Source of the DNA: Dyella_B humi
Lineage (GTDB): Bacteria > Pseudomonadota > Gammaproteobacteria > Xanthomonadales > Rhodanobacteraceae
Assembly (NCBI RefSeq): GCF_044904605.1
Contig: NZ_JADIKI010000022.1
Coordinates: forward strand, 372,001-436,000
Length of the DNA: 64,000 nucleotides
Direction: 5' to 3'
The notes under the pieces are model-generated. The model was not told the DNA's origin, searched no databases, and saw nothing but the letters and a program-made list of their open reading frames with translations. A program made the translations under genes and the position numbers. Positions within the stretch are counted from its first letter, which is position 1, and each line of letters opens with the position of its first letter. Below are positions 1 through 7,341 of the stretch, one piece after another.

Positions 1-1
1 G

Positions 2-301
2 GACATGTTGCAGGCCCTGTCTGGCCACACGCATGAAGTCATCTCGGCAGTCTGCATGGTGTCAGGCAAACGGGAAGAGGGCGATGTCAGCATCTCGCGC
101 GTACGCTTTGCAGCCTTGAGCGAACCTGAGATCAACGCCTACGTGGCGACCGGCGAACCGTTCGGCAAGGCGGGGGCGTATGCCATCCAGGGCAGGGGCG
201 CCACGCTGATTGAGCATCTGGAAGGCAGCTATTCCGGTGTAATGGGACTGCCGTTGTTCGAGACTGCGCGCTTGCTGAGAAGCTTCGGCGTAGCTGTTTG
301 A
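2..301 (+). CDS. maf: Maf-family nucleotide pyrophosphatase, C-terminal part (5' truncated)
   Basis: Only the last 99 residues are in the window; the reading frame is open from base 2, so the gene starts upstream. Maf proteins hydrolyse non-canonical or modified nucleoside triphosphates (dTTP/UTP or m7GTP, depending on subgroup) and were first linked to septum inhibition. The visible part has the family C-terminal core: a SG.(T/S)H.V.(T/S)AV-like stretch, then a Y...GEP.GKAGAYAIQG.GA segment and a final GLP..E..RLL motif. The frame ends inside a 73-bp tail-to-tail overlap with the histidine kinase gene on the other strand. The subgroup cannot be assigned without the N-terminus. Confidence 0.88.
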   Translation, partial: DMLQALSGHTHEVISAVCMVSGKREEGDVSISRVRFAALSEPEINAYVATGEPFGKAGAYAIQGRGATLIEHLEGSYSGVMGLPLFETARLLRSFGVAV

Positions 302-1704
302 CGTTTGTCTTGGCGCGGGCTTGGCGTTGGAGGCACGGATTCCGCCTCGAATGCCACGGAAAATACCATGCCCGGATGCGCGTTCTGTGCCGTGATGCTC
401 CAGCCATGAGCACGTACGATTTCCTGGCAGATCGAAAGGCCTAGCCCCGCGCCCTCATGGTTGTCCGCACCGCGCCAAAAGCGCTTAAAGAGGTGCTGGA
501 GATCTTCACGCGCCAAGCCCGTTCCGTAATCTCTGATCGAAAAGCCGTTGGCGGCCACGCCAATGACGATATGTCCGCCGGACCGTGAATGTCGGATGGC
601 GTTTTCCAACAAATTCTTGATCAGAATGTAAAGCGCGCCTGGATCGGCCGGAACCAGCACAGGATGCGATGGTGCAACGATGGCGACGCTGACCTTGCAT
701 TGTTCCGCGAGTCTGCCGAGAAAATCGGCGACTTCTTGGGCTATGTTCGCGGGATTGGTGGGCTCTAGTAGGTAATTTTGCGCCTCGCTTACTTCTGCCA
801 GATGCAGGAGCTGTTGAACTTGACGGGCCATGTAGTCGACGTCATTCAGCAGCACCGCGCGATCGGTTGTTCCATTCAGTTCAATCTCGCTACGGATCAG
901 GGAAAGCGGTGTCTTGAGTTCATGCGCGACCGTAGCCAGAAAATTCTGTTGCACCCGATAACCGTGTTCGATGCGGGCGAGTGCTGCATTGAATGCAGTG
1001 ATCAATGCATGAAGATCCGAGGGGAGGTCATCCGCATTGAGACGCGCAGTCAGATTTCGCGGCTCGATTCGCTCCGCGGCCAAGGATACGTTGCGCAGAG
1101 GCCTTAATACGTAGCGAAGGGTCAGCAAGACCACCGCGCTGAACAAAAGCATGGCGACCAGCGCGGCGACCAAGCTGATCCGCATCATCAACAACGCTTC
1201 TCGCGAGTTGCTTATTTCACGCATGCGCTCACTTTTCGTGACCTGGATGTAGTATGTCGATCCGGCGTGGTTGAATGGGGCCGTCGCTACATCCAGCAGA
1301 ACGCCATTGTGATCGACTTGCAGCTTTCGCAGACCTGATTTGAACGAGTCATCGATGGCGATCAGCGGACTCGTCGATCCGTCCGAAGCGAGCAAGGTAC
1401 GCCCGTGGGCATCGAGCACGCGATAGATGACGTCATTGGGCAACGCCGAATAGATGGCGTGCTCCCTGGCGGACAGCGCGACGGCGTTTGGAATGCCTTC
1501 GTCGCTGTAGAGTACGGCGTTTTCGACAAGTGCTATTTCCTGGGCTAAATGGCCTTGAATCCATATATCACGGCTCCACGAAAGTGCCATCACCAGCCCG
1601 CAGGCGACCAGGATGGACGTTGCCACGATGGCAAGGGCCGATGTTGCCAATAGCTTGCCCGACAGGCTACGGGGCCAGATGATCTTCGCGAAGCGCATAA
1701 CCAT
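229..1704 (-). CDS. Two-component sensor histidine kinase (HAMP/HisKA/HATPase)
   Basis: A 491-residue inner-membrane sensor kinase. Two membrane segments lie at about 18-42 and 172-196 and enclose a periplasmic domain of about 130 residues. A HAMP linker follows (197-248), then the H-box with phospho-acceptor H261 (AHELKTPL). The ATPase domain has N-box N364/N368, G1 box DYGTG at 392-396 and G2 box GAGLGLS at 418-424. It starts 38 bp inside the 3' end of the response-regulator gene, so the two are translationally coupled and form a cognate pair. The last 35 residues are low-complexity and are encoded opposite the 3' end of maf. The stimulus is unknown; linkage to mipA suggests envelope stress or antimicrobial sensing (inference). 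Confidence 0.93.
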   Translation of the reverse strand: MVMRFAKIIWPRSLSGKLLATSALAIVATSILVACGLVMALSWSRDIWIQGHLAQEIALVENAVLYSDEGIPNAVALSAREHAIYSALPNDVIYRVLDAHGRTLLASDGSTSPLIAIDDSFKSGLRKLQVDHNGVLLDVATAPFNHAGSTYYIQVTKSERMREISNSREALLMMRISLVAALVAMLLFSAVVLLTLRYVLRPLRNVSLAAERIEPRNLTARLNADDLPSDLHALITAFNAALARIEHGYRVQQNFLATVAHELKTPLSLIRSEIELNGTTDRAVLLNDVDYMARQVQQLLHLAEVSEAQNYLLEPTNPANIAQEVADFLGRLAEQCKVSVAIVAPSHPVLVPADPGALYILIKNLLENAIRHSRSGGHIVIGVAANGFSIRDYGTGLAREDLQHLFKRFWRGADNHEGAGLGLSICQEIVRAHGWSITAQNAHPGMVFSVAFEAESVPPTPSPRQDKRQTATPKLLSKRAVSNNGSPITPE

Positions 1705-2353
1705 GCCCTCTTACATTGGTGATGATGACGTTGCAACCAATCGCGGCGAGCTTCTTGCGCAAACGATGGAGCGCAACATCCAGAGCATTGGGCGTAACCG
1801 CTTCTTCCAAACCCCAGGCGGCATGCTCGATGCGGGTTCTCCGCACGGCCGAGCCGTGTGCTTCGACCAGGCAGAGCATGATCTGCAACTCCGTTGGTGC
1901 CAGTGATACCGACTCGCTGCCGCAGATCATCCGGCCGGGATCGGAATGAACGTGTAGATCGGCGAAGCTGGGCGAGAGGCTCTTGAGGGCTTCCGGGCGT
2001 CGCAGCAAGGCCCGCACGCGGGCGACCAATTCTTCGGTCGAGAAAGGTTTGGTCAGGTAGTCGTCCGCGCCGGTGTCGAGGCCGGCAATGCGGTCGTGCA
2101 ACGCGTCGCGGGCGGTCAGCATCAGACACGGGATCGAACGCCCGGCTTGCCGCAGCCGTCGGACTAGGCCCAGGCCATCACCGTCCGGCAGGCCCCGGTC
2201 GATGATGAGCGCGCCGTAGGGCGCCGACTGCAGTGCACGCCAGGCAAATTCCATGTTGGAGAAGATATCCACTTCGATACCCGCCCGGGACAACGCAAGG
2301 CGCACGAGTGACGCCAGACGTTCGTGATCTTCCACCAAGGCGATCCGGTTCAT
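1667..2353 (-). CDS. OmpR-family response regulator
   Basis: A 228-residue DNA-binding response regulator. The receiver domain (1-115) keeps the acidic pair E8/D9, phospho-acceptor D52 (IIDRGLPDGDG), T80 and K102. A winged-helix effector domain of OmpR/PhoB type occupies about 125-222 and ends with the NVRGHGYAL wing. The gene follows mipA by 14 bp and overlaps the sensor kinase gene, so mipA, regulator and kinase form one minus-strand operon. GTAAG direct repeats with an 11-bp period upstream of mipA are a plausible binding site for this regulator. It resembles the QseB/PmrA branch, but I would not assign one of those names. Confidence 0.93.
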   Translation of the reverse strand: MNRIALVEDHERLASLVRLALSRAGIEVDIFSNMEFAWRALQSAPYGALIIDRGLPDGDGLGLVRRLRQAGRSIPCLMLTARDALHDRIAGLDTGADDYLTKPFSTEELVARVRALLRRPEALKSLSPSFADLHVHSDPGRMICGSESVSLAPTELQIMLCLVEAHGSAVRRTRIEHAAWGLEEAVTPNALDVALHRLRKKLAAIGCNVIITNVRGHGYALREDHLAP

Positions 2354-2367
2354 GCGCGGCGATATCG

Positions 2368-3153
2368 TCAGAAGGTATAGAAATACGCGAATAGCACGCC
2401 GGACGATGTACTGCCATTTACTAGCGGACTATCCTTGATCTTCGAACCCAGCATGGTGGCGCTGATATCAAGCAGCAGGTGCTGATGGGGAGTGAGTGTA
2501 TAGCCAATTCTCACGCCTGCCTTGGTATTGATAGTGGAGCCTCCAAGGTAGAGCGGGCGATTCACGCGAACCTCATCCGGTCGCACGCCGTAGTAGTAAT
2601 CGACGTATTTCTTATCCAGCCAACTGGCACCGACATGCGGTGTCACATTGAGCCGGGGAGTGATCACAAAGCTCCTCTGCAGGGTAAGGTTCGCCTGACG
2701 GCCCTTGCTTTCTCCTGACGCATCCATGTCCCAATCGGCGGATAGGGTGAACCAGTCGTTGCGCCAGCTCGCGGCCGGCCCGACCCAGATGCTGCCGTTA
2801 CGTTGGTGCATGCCTCGAAAAAAGGGCGAGTCGGAGGCTTTGTATCCCTCGCCGAGCGCGAAGGAGGCGCGTAGCGATACCGAGAATTGATCGGAAAACT
2901 TGGGTGCTTTCACGTCGAGTGTGTTTCCGAAAACGCGTACCCACGAATTTTCGTATTTGATCAAGGGAAACGGCGTGACCCGGTTGCCGATACCTCGATA
3001 CGCCGTTTGTTCCACGGCGACGCCAAGGCCCAATGCCCAGTTGGAAGCACTTTCGCCTTTGGTGAGTACCGGTTCATCGGCGTAACTGATTTGAGCAGAT
3101 AGGGCCGCAAGAAGTACGAGCGCGAGACGGCTGGCACGAAAGGAGATGGACAT
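2368..3153 (-). CDS. MipA/OmpV-family outer-membrane protein
   Basis: A 261-residue outer-membrane beta-barrel of the MipA/OmpV family. Residues 1-25 form a Sec signal peptide with a likely cleavage after ISYA. The mature part opens with the family's W.LG.G...Q..YRG...R..PFP.I.YE segment, continues as alternating amphipathic strands and ends in the aromatic terminus FYTF expected for Bam-dependent insertion. In E. coli MipA is a scaffold linked to MltA and PBP1B; other members are adhesin-like porins. Here it is the first gene of an operon with a two-component system, so its expression is probably set by that system. Confidence 0.88.
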   Translation of the reverse strand: MSISFRASRLALVLLAALSAQISYADEPVLTKGESASNWALGLGVAVEQTAYRGIGNRVTPFPLIKYENSWVRVFGNTLDVKAPKFSDQFSVSLRASFALGEGYKASDSPFFRGMHQRNGSIWVGPAASWRNDWFTLSADWDMDASGESKGRQANLTLQRSFVITPRLNVTPHVGASWLDKKYVDYYYGVRPDEVRVNRPLYLGGSTINTKAGVRIGYTLTPHQHLLLDISATMLGSKIKDSPLVNGSTSSGVLFAYFYTF

Positions 3154-3180
3154 GGCTCAACGATAGGTAGGGGCGGGGTA

Positions 3181-3216
3181 CCTACTGTTTTGCCTGCGCA
3201 CTTACCTGATACTTAC
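3181..3216 (-). promoter_or_regulatory. Candidate response-regulator box upstream of mipA operon
   Basis: On the minus strand GTAAG occurs twice with an 11-bp period (plus-strand CTTAC at 3201-3205 and 3212-3216), and a related GTAGG lies 20 bp away (CCTAC at 3181-3185). Half-sites one helical turn apart are typical of OmpR-family regulators. The site lies 30-60 bp upstream of the mipA start. The assignment is an inference. Confidence 0.35.
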
Positions 3217-3240
3217 TGAAGCGAGCGATCCAACTTCTTG

Positions 3241-4041
3241 TTAGAAGAACAGCGCCACCAGCGCAAACAGGTTGTACACACCGTGCGTGAGAATGGCCGG
3301 CCACAGCGAACCGGAGCGCAAACGCAACCAGCATAGTGCGGCGGCAAGCAGAATCAGGTTCGGCAAGGCGTACCATTGAAAATCCAGGCCGCCCAGGTGC
3401 ACCGCGCCGAACAGCACAGAACAGATCGTTATGGAAGGCGCCATCGGCAACCGACGCAGCAGCGCGGAAAACAGCACGCCGCGAAACATCAACTCTTCGA
3501 TCATCGGGCCTACCGTCACCGCCACGATTGCCAGCGGCAGGCGCAGGTTGCTTGATGCGTGGCGGCTGAGTTCCTCCACGTTCTGCGTCACATCGTGGCC
3601 ATGCGCCAGCAGTTGTGTGATCAGCGCGCCCAGCGGCGGCATCACCAAACCAACTAGCAGCGCCATCACGTACCAGCGACGCGAAAACGGCGCAGTCAAG
3701 CCGAAGCCGGGCGGCATGGCGCGGGCCCACAACAGCGGCCATGCGCGGTGCACCAGCCAGAACAGGATCAGCGCGATCAGCGGTAGCGCGATAACCACCA
3801 GCCTGGCGTTGGTGTCCGGCTGATTCATCACCTCCATCGCATGCTTGCGCAGATCGGCGAGCGGAAGCTGCGGATGACGCATTTTCTCCAGCACGCCGGC
3901 CGCAAAACCCATCAGCACGCCGGCAACCACTTGCAGCAGGAAATAAAGCAGGATCAGGCCGAACGCGTACAGCACACCCGGCGCTTTGATCGAGGGCGGT
4001 GGCGTGGCGGGTTCTTCCGGTGTGAACGGCAAAGCGGTCAT
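3241..4041 (-). CDS. CPBP-family intramembrane metalloprotease
   Basis: A 266-residue polytopic membrane protein of the CPBP (CAAX protease/bacteriocin-processing, Abi) family. The diagnostic motif EELMFRG carries E182, E183 and R187. The second motif has H215 (FGAVHLG) and the third has H253 and N257 (THGVYN); together these are the proposed metal and catalytic residues. About seven hydrophobic segments are present after a short Pro-rich cytosolic N-terminus. The substrate is unknown; bacterial members act on peptides, immunity factors or anti-sigma factors. The MAPEG gene ends 13 bp upstream on the same strand, so the two are probably cotranscribed. Confidence 0.88.
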   Translation of the reverse strand: MTALPFTPEEPATPPPSIKAPGVLYAFGLILLYFLLQVVAGVLMGFAAGVLEKMRHPQLPLADLRKHAMEVMNQPDTNARLVVIALPLIALILFWLVHRAWPLLWARAMPPGFGLTAPFSRRWYVMALLVGLVMPPLGALITQLLAHGHDVTQNVEELSRHASSNLRLPLAIVAVTVGPMIEELMFRGVLFSALLRRLPMAPSITICSVLFGAVHLGGLDFQWYALPNLILLAAALCWLRLRSGSLWPAILTHGVYNLFALVALFF

Positions 4042-4054
4042 CGACGATCTTGCA

Positions 4055-4450
4055 TCAGCTCGCTAGCAGCGCGCGGCCCAGGCCAAGTGCGCTCATTACC
4101 ACCAGCGCCGCCCAGCCCAGCATGCCCACCATATAGCCCGGCCCACGTTTGCTTGCGTTGCCGAGATAAGCCCACGCGTACCACACGCGCCCAAGAATCC
4201 ACACCAGTCCGGCGACGCCGGCCCAAAGCACGTAGCCGTAATGCGTGGCCAGCCACAATGCGGGAAGGAACATCAGCGTGCTTTCCAGCGTGTTCATCTG
4301 CACGCGGTAGGCACGCTCGAACGCGGGATGCCCGCTGACGGCCGGCGCCTCGATGCGATATTTGCCGCGCGCCCAGCCTACCGCATACATCGTGCCGAAC
4401 TGCAGTAGGACCGTCAGCAAGGTGACCAGGGCGGGCAGGTTCTGAATCAT
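4055..4450 (-). CDS. MAPEG-family membrane protein
   Basis: A 131-residue, four-helix membrane protein of the MAPEG family (membrane-associated proteins in eicosanoid and glutathione metabolism). The signature ERAYRVQMNTLE lies at about residues 45-56, between the first and second helices, and a second YAWAYLGNASKRGPGY loop matches the family. Bacterial members are often glutathione-dependent transferases or peroxidases, but the substrate here is unknown. It is followed by the CPBP protease gene after 13 bp. The start is the ATG at 4450; a stronger site is not obvious. Confidence 0.85.
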   Translation of the reverse strand: MIQNLPALVTLLTVLLQFGTMYAVGWARGKYRIEAPAVSGHPAFERAYRVQMNTLESTLMFLPALWLATHYGYVLWAGVAGLVWILGRVWYAWAYLGNASKRGPGYMVGMLGWAALVVMSALGLGRALLAS

Positions 4451-4549
4451 GGCGCATATGGGTAGGAAAGAGAGATGTCACTTTAGCGGTTTGGTGCCAT
4501 GCTGTGGGGGATGGCCGGTGGCACGGCGATGGCGCGCGAGGGAGGCGTT

Positions 4550-5413
4550 ATGGACTGGCAGAAGGGCGAAGAAAGTCAGAACGTCGAAGTCGACCAGGGC
4601 GGCGGTGGTGGCGGTGGCCGCGGCTTCGGTGGCGGACGGATGGGTATCGGCGGTTTGATCATCCTGGCTTTGCTGGGCTGGATCTTTTTCAAGAACCCGC
4701 TGGCCTTGCTCAACCAAGGTGGAGGACAGCCGAATACCTATGCACCCACCAGCCAACCGGCGCAGGTGGATCCGCAGCAGATGGAATTCGTGCGCCGCGT
4801 ACTGGGTTCCACTGAGAAAACTTGGAGCGACATTTTCGCCGGCATGGGGCGCACCTACACCGATCCCAAGCTGGATCTATTCAGCGGTGGCGTGAACACC
4901 GCCTGCGGCGCGGCGTCCACGGCGGTGGGGCCGTTCTACTGCCCCGGCGATCAGAAGATTTATCTGGACCTGAATTTCTTCCGCGAACTGGAAACGCGTT
5001 TCCATTCCAGCGGCGATTTCGCGCGCGCCTACGTAATTGCGCATGAAGTGGGACATCACGTGCAGAACCAGCTCGGCATCTTCGCCAAGACCAGCCAGAT
5101 GCAGCGGCAAGGCGCACGCATGGAAGGCGCTGATGGTTTGTCGGTACGGCAGGAGCTGCAGGCCGACTGTTTCGCCGGCGTGTGGGCCAATCGCACGCAG
5201 CAACGCCTGCAATGGCTACAGCCGGGCGACGTGGAATCCGCCCTCAACGCCGCCAGCCAGATCGGCGACGACACCTTACAGCGTGAAGCGCGCGGCACGG
5301 TGGTGCCCGATTCGTTCACGCACGGCACCTCGGAGCAGCGCGTGAAGTGGTTCAAGGTTGGACTGCAGGGCGGCGATATTCAGCAGTGCAATACGTTCAA
5401 CGGGCCGGTGTGA
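4550..5413 (+). CDS. ypfJ: YpfJ/KPN_02809-family neutral zinc metallopeptidase
   Basis: A 287-residue predicted membrane-anchored metallopeptidase. The chosen start (MDWQKGEESQNVE) matches the family N-terminus and has a GGAGG sequence 5-10 bp upstream; an in-frame ATG 17 codons earlier has neither. The order is an N-terminal Gly-rich linker (15-30), one membrane helix (33-48), a Q/P-rich spacer, then the zincin domain with HEVGHH at 165-170 and a downstream ELQADCFAGVW block that supplies the third ligand. The family fold and motif are established; the physiological substrate is not. A hairpin follows at 5423-5450. Confidence 0.9.
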   Translation: MDWQKGEESQNVEVDQGGGGGGGRGFGGGRMGIGGLIILALLGWIFFKNPLALLNQGGGQPNTYAPTSQPAQVDPQQMEFVRRVLGSTEKTWSDIFAGMGRTYTDPKLDLFSGGVNTACGAASTAVGPFYCPGDQKIYLDLNFFRELETRFHSSGDFARAYVIAHEVGHHVQNQLGIFAKTSQMQRQGARMEGADGLSVRQELQADCFAGVWANRTQQRLQWLQPGDVESALNAASQIGDDTLQREARGTVVPDSFTHGTSEQRVKWFKVGLQGGDIQQCNTFNGPV

Positions 5414-5422
5414 GCCGAATTC

Positions 5423-5450
5423 GTTCCCTCTCTCGAACGCGAGAGGGAAC
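5423..5450. terminator. CCCTCTC-type hairpin after ypfJ
   Basis: Perfect 10-bp inverted repeat (GTTCCCTCTC at 5423-5432, GAGAGGGAAC at 5441-5450) with an 8-nt loop. There is no U-tract, so it may be a weak bidirectional terminator or a 3'-end stabiliser. Similar hairpins occur at 12983-13009 and 55520-55542. Confidence 0.4.
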
Positions 5451-5510
5451 AACGCTGATGCGCAGCTAACATCCGCCAAACATGCGCCAGGGGGCGCATC
5501 GTTGACCGCC

Positions 5511-5888
5511 ATGATCCATCCTTGCCTGCGCTGCGGCGCTTGTTGCGCCAGTTTCCGAGTTGCCTTCCACTGGATGGAGGCCGACGCTTCCATGGATGGT
5601 CACGTGCCGCCGGAACTCACTGAAAAACTGGATCCGCACCGCCTGGTGATGCGCGGCACCCAGGCTCGCCACCCGCACTGCGCAGCCCTGGAAGGCCGTG
5701 TCGGCGTAAATGCACGCTGCAGCATCTATCCACACCGCCCTTCGATATGCCGGGACATGCTGCCTTCCTGGGAATTCGGAACACCAAACCCGCAATGCGA
5801 CAAAGCCCGCCTCGCGCACGGCTTGCTGCCGCTAACATCGCAGGAATGGATCGGCTTGTATCCGCCAGTGCAAGAACCTGTTGTTTAG
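5511..5888 (+). CDS. YkgJ-like cysteine-cluster protein
   Basis: A 125-residue protein of the YkgJ/CxxCxxCC cluster family. It begins with CLRCGACC right after the start (MIHPCLRCGACC), and further cysteines fall in the ARCSIYPHRPSICR and PQCDKAR segments, the usual pattern for a small metal- or Fe-S-binding fold. The start at 5511 places the cluster at the N-terminus as in homologs; the longer frame upstream has no family resemblance. No biochemical role is established. The 3' end overlaps the convergent anti-sigma gene by 4 bp. Confidence 0.82.
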   Translation: MIHPCLRCGACCASFRVAFHWMEADASMDGHVPPELTEKLDPHRLVMRGTQARHPHCAALEGRVGVNARCSIYPHRPSICRDMLPSWEFGTPNPQCDKARLAHGLLPLTSQEWIGLYPPVQEPVV

Positions 5889-6667
5889 CGCATGACCGGC
5901 GCAGCCGCATCGTTCTGGAAAGCCAATGTGAACTGCCGCAGCTCGTCTTCGTTCAAGTCGGACACCGCGACGAAGTGCATACGATCGGCCGTCCAACGGA
6001 TGACGGTGTAGCCATGATAGTGCGCTGTCTCCATCGTGGTGGCTGCGCCAGGTGCTGGCCATTGGTAAAGATCGATGACGTGCAGGCGCCGCTTGTAGAT
6101 GAGTGCCGCCACGCTATGTCCTTCCAGCGCGTCGAGTCGACCGCCCACCAATGGGAAACCTTCATCCGCCAGATCCTTGACGTGCGGTGAGAAGTCCAGC
6201 TTGCCGGCAAACCACGGCTTGACGGTGTGCTGATCGGTCGAGATCACATCCATCAGGTGTTGCGGTTGCATCGCGCGTAGATGACTGGACACCGCTTCGT
6301 CGATCACCGGCCCAGTTTGCTCGGAAGCATTCCGCACGCTGGACAGCCACATCGGCGCGACAACCAGCAGTGCCGCTGCAAATCCCGCTGCCATGGCGAG
6401 CGCGAAAGGTGCACGACGCGTTCCGGCATGGGCATGGTTAGGAGATAAAGCAACCTGTCCGCTGGACCACTGCTTACGCAAGGCATCCGGTGCGCGGCGG
6501 TAAAGCGAGGCTTGCGTAAGTCCTTTGCGGAGCCGGTTGTAATCGGCGAAGCGGGCCGCGCACGCAGCACAGCCTTGCATATGGCGAGTGATCGCCACGC
6601 TTTGCGCGGCGTCCAGTTCGTCATCCAGATAGGCGTGCAGAAGCAGCCTGGCGTCATGGCACATCAT
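5885..6667 (-). CDS. Zinc-finger anti-sigma factor (membrane-bound)
   Basis: A 260-residue putative anti-sigma factor for the ECF sigma gene just upstream. The N-terminal zf-HC2 module contains H30...C34..C37 (ITRHMQGCAACAARF), the zinc-binding anti-sigma domain. A single hydrophobic span at about 89-108 separates it from a C-terminal extracytoplasmic sensor domain of about 150 residues. The gene overlaps the sigma gene by 14 bp, the normal arrangement for translational coupling of a sigma/anti-sigma pair. The signal sensed is unknown; the nearby exported phosphoesterase and cupredoxin suggest an envelope metal or redox cue (inference). Confidence 0.88.
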   Translation of the reverse strand: MMCHDARLLLHAYLDDELDAAQSVAITRHMQGCAACAARFADYNRLRKGLTQASLYRRAPDALRKQWSSGQVALSPNHAHAGTRRAPFALAMAAGFAAALLVVAPMWLSSVRNASEQTGPVIDEAVSSHLRAMQPQHLMDVISTDQHTVKPWFAGKLDFSPHVKDLADEGFPLVGGRLDALEGHSVAALIYKRRLHVIDLYQWPAPGAATTMETAHYHGYTVIRWTADRMHFVAVSDLNEDELRQFTLAFQNDAAAPVMR

Positions 6668-7217
6668 GACGGCGTGCCTCCGTAGAGTGATGGATCATTT
6701 CGGCCCTCAGCCGCTCGCGAGCGCGCGCAAGCCGGGACATGACGGTGCCGATCTTCTGCCCGGTGATCGACGCGATCTCCTTGTACGAACATTCTTCCAG
6801 TTCGCGCAGCACGAGTGCTTCGCGCAAGGGATGCGGGAGATTTTCCAGCGCCGTCTGCAGGGTGCTGACATCTAACGCAAGCAGCGCGCGCGCTTCCGGC
6901 GTGGGTTGTTCGTCGGCGAAGGTATGCACATCATCGTCGAAGGTTTCGTGTGCATCGTCGGCAGCGGCTTTTGTTCGCAGCGAGTAGAAAGTGTTGCGCA
7001 CGATGGCGAGCAACCACACGCGTGCATCGCCACCGTGAAAACTGTCGAAGTAGCGGAACGCGCGCAGCATGGCTTCCTGCACCACGTCCTGCGCATCCAC
7101 ATCGTCGCGGGCCAGCCAGCGAGCCAGGTTGTAGGCGGCGTCCAGATGCGGCAGCACGCAAGCTTCGAAGCTTGCGCTTCTGGCAGTGGATCCGCTTGTG
7201 TGAACGGTGAGTGGCAT
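6654..7217 (-). CDS. ECF-type RNA polymerase sigma factor
   Basis: A 187-residue group-4 sigma factor. Region 2 spans about 25-95 (AYNLARWLARDDVDAQDVVQEAMLRAF and the DARVWLLAIVRN promoter-melting helix). Region 4 spans about 125-178, with LREALVLRELEECSYKEIA as the helix-turn-helix that reads the -35 element. The start codon lies only 6 bp after a GGTATAG element, so its mRNA may be leaderless. It overlaps its anti-sigma gene, and the upstream divergent region carries two matching candidate promoters, which points to autoregulation plus control of the phosphoesterase-cupredoxin operon. Confidence 0.93.
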   Translation of the reverse strand: MPLTVHTSGSTARSASFEACVLPHLDAAYNLARWLARDDVDAQDVVQEAMLRAFRYFDSFHGGDARVWLLAIVRNTFYSLRTKAAADDAHETFDDDVHTFADEQPTPEARALLALDVSTLQTALENLPHPLREALVLRELEECSYKEIASITGQKIGTVMSRLARARERLRAEMIHHSTEARRHDVP

Positions 7218-7223
7218 AAAGAC

Positions 7224-7296
7224 CTATACCGCTGTTGCGGCGACTTTATTCCCTGACCCGAAAACAGGGAATAGGCGTGGCGTCATGCCGGTAATG
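7224..7296. promoter_or_regulatory. Symmetric divergent ECF promoters
   Basis: A palindrome (ATTCCCTG at 7248-7255, CAGGGAAT at 7265-7272) gives CAGGGAATA on both strands. Rightward, CAGGGAATA (7265-7273), 16 bp, then GGTAATG (7290-7296). Leftward, CAGGGAATA (7255 down to 7247), 16 bp, then GGTATAG (7230 down to 7224). Identical -35-like boxes with identical spacing facing both ways fit a shared ECF sigma. The sequence is directly visible; the promoter function is inferred. Confidence 0.6.
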
Positions 7297-7341
7297 CGAA
7301 TGAGGGCGGCAATGGGCGGCCCCCATCTCGCGGAGCCAGCA

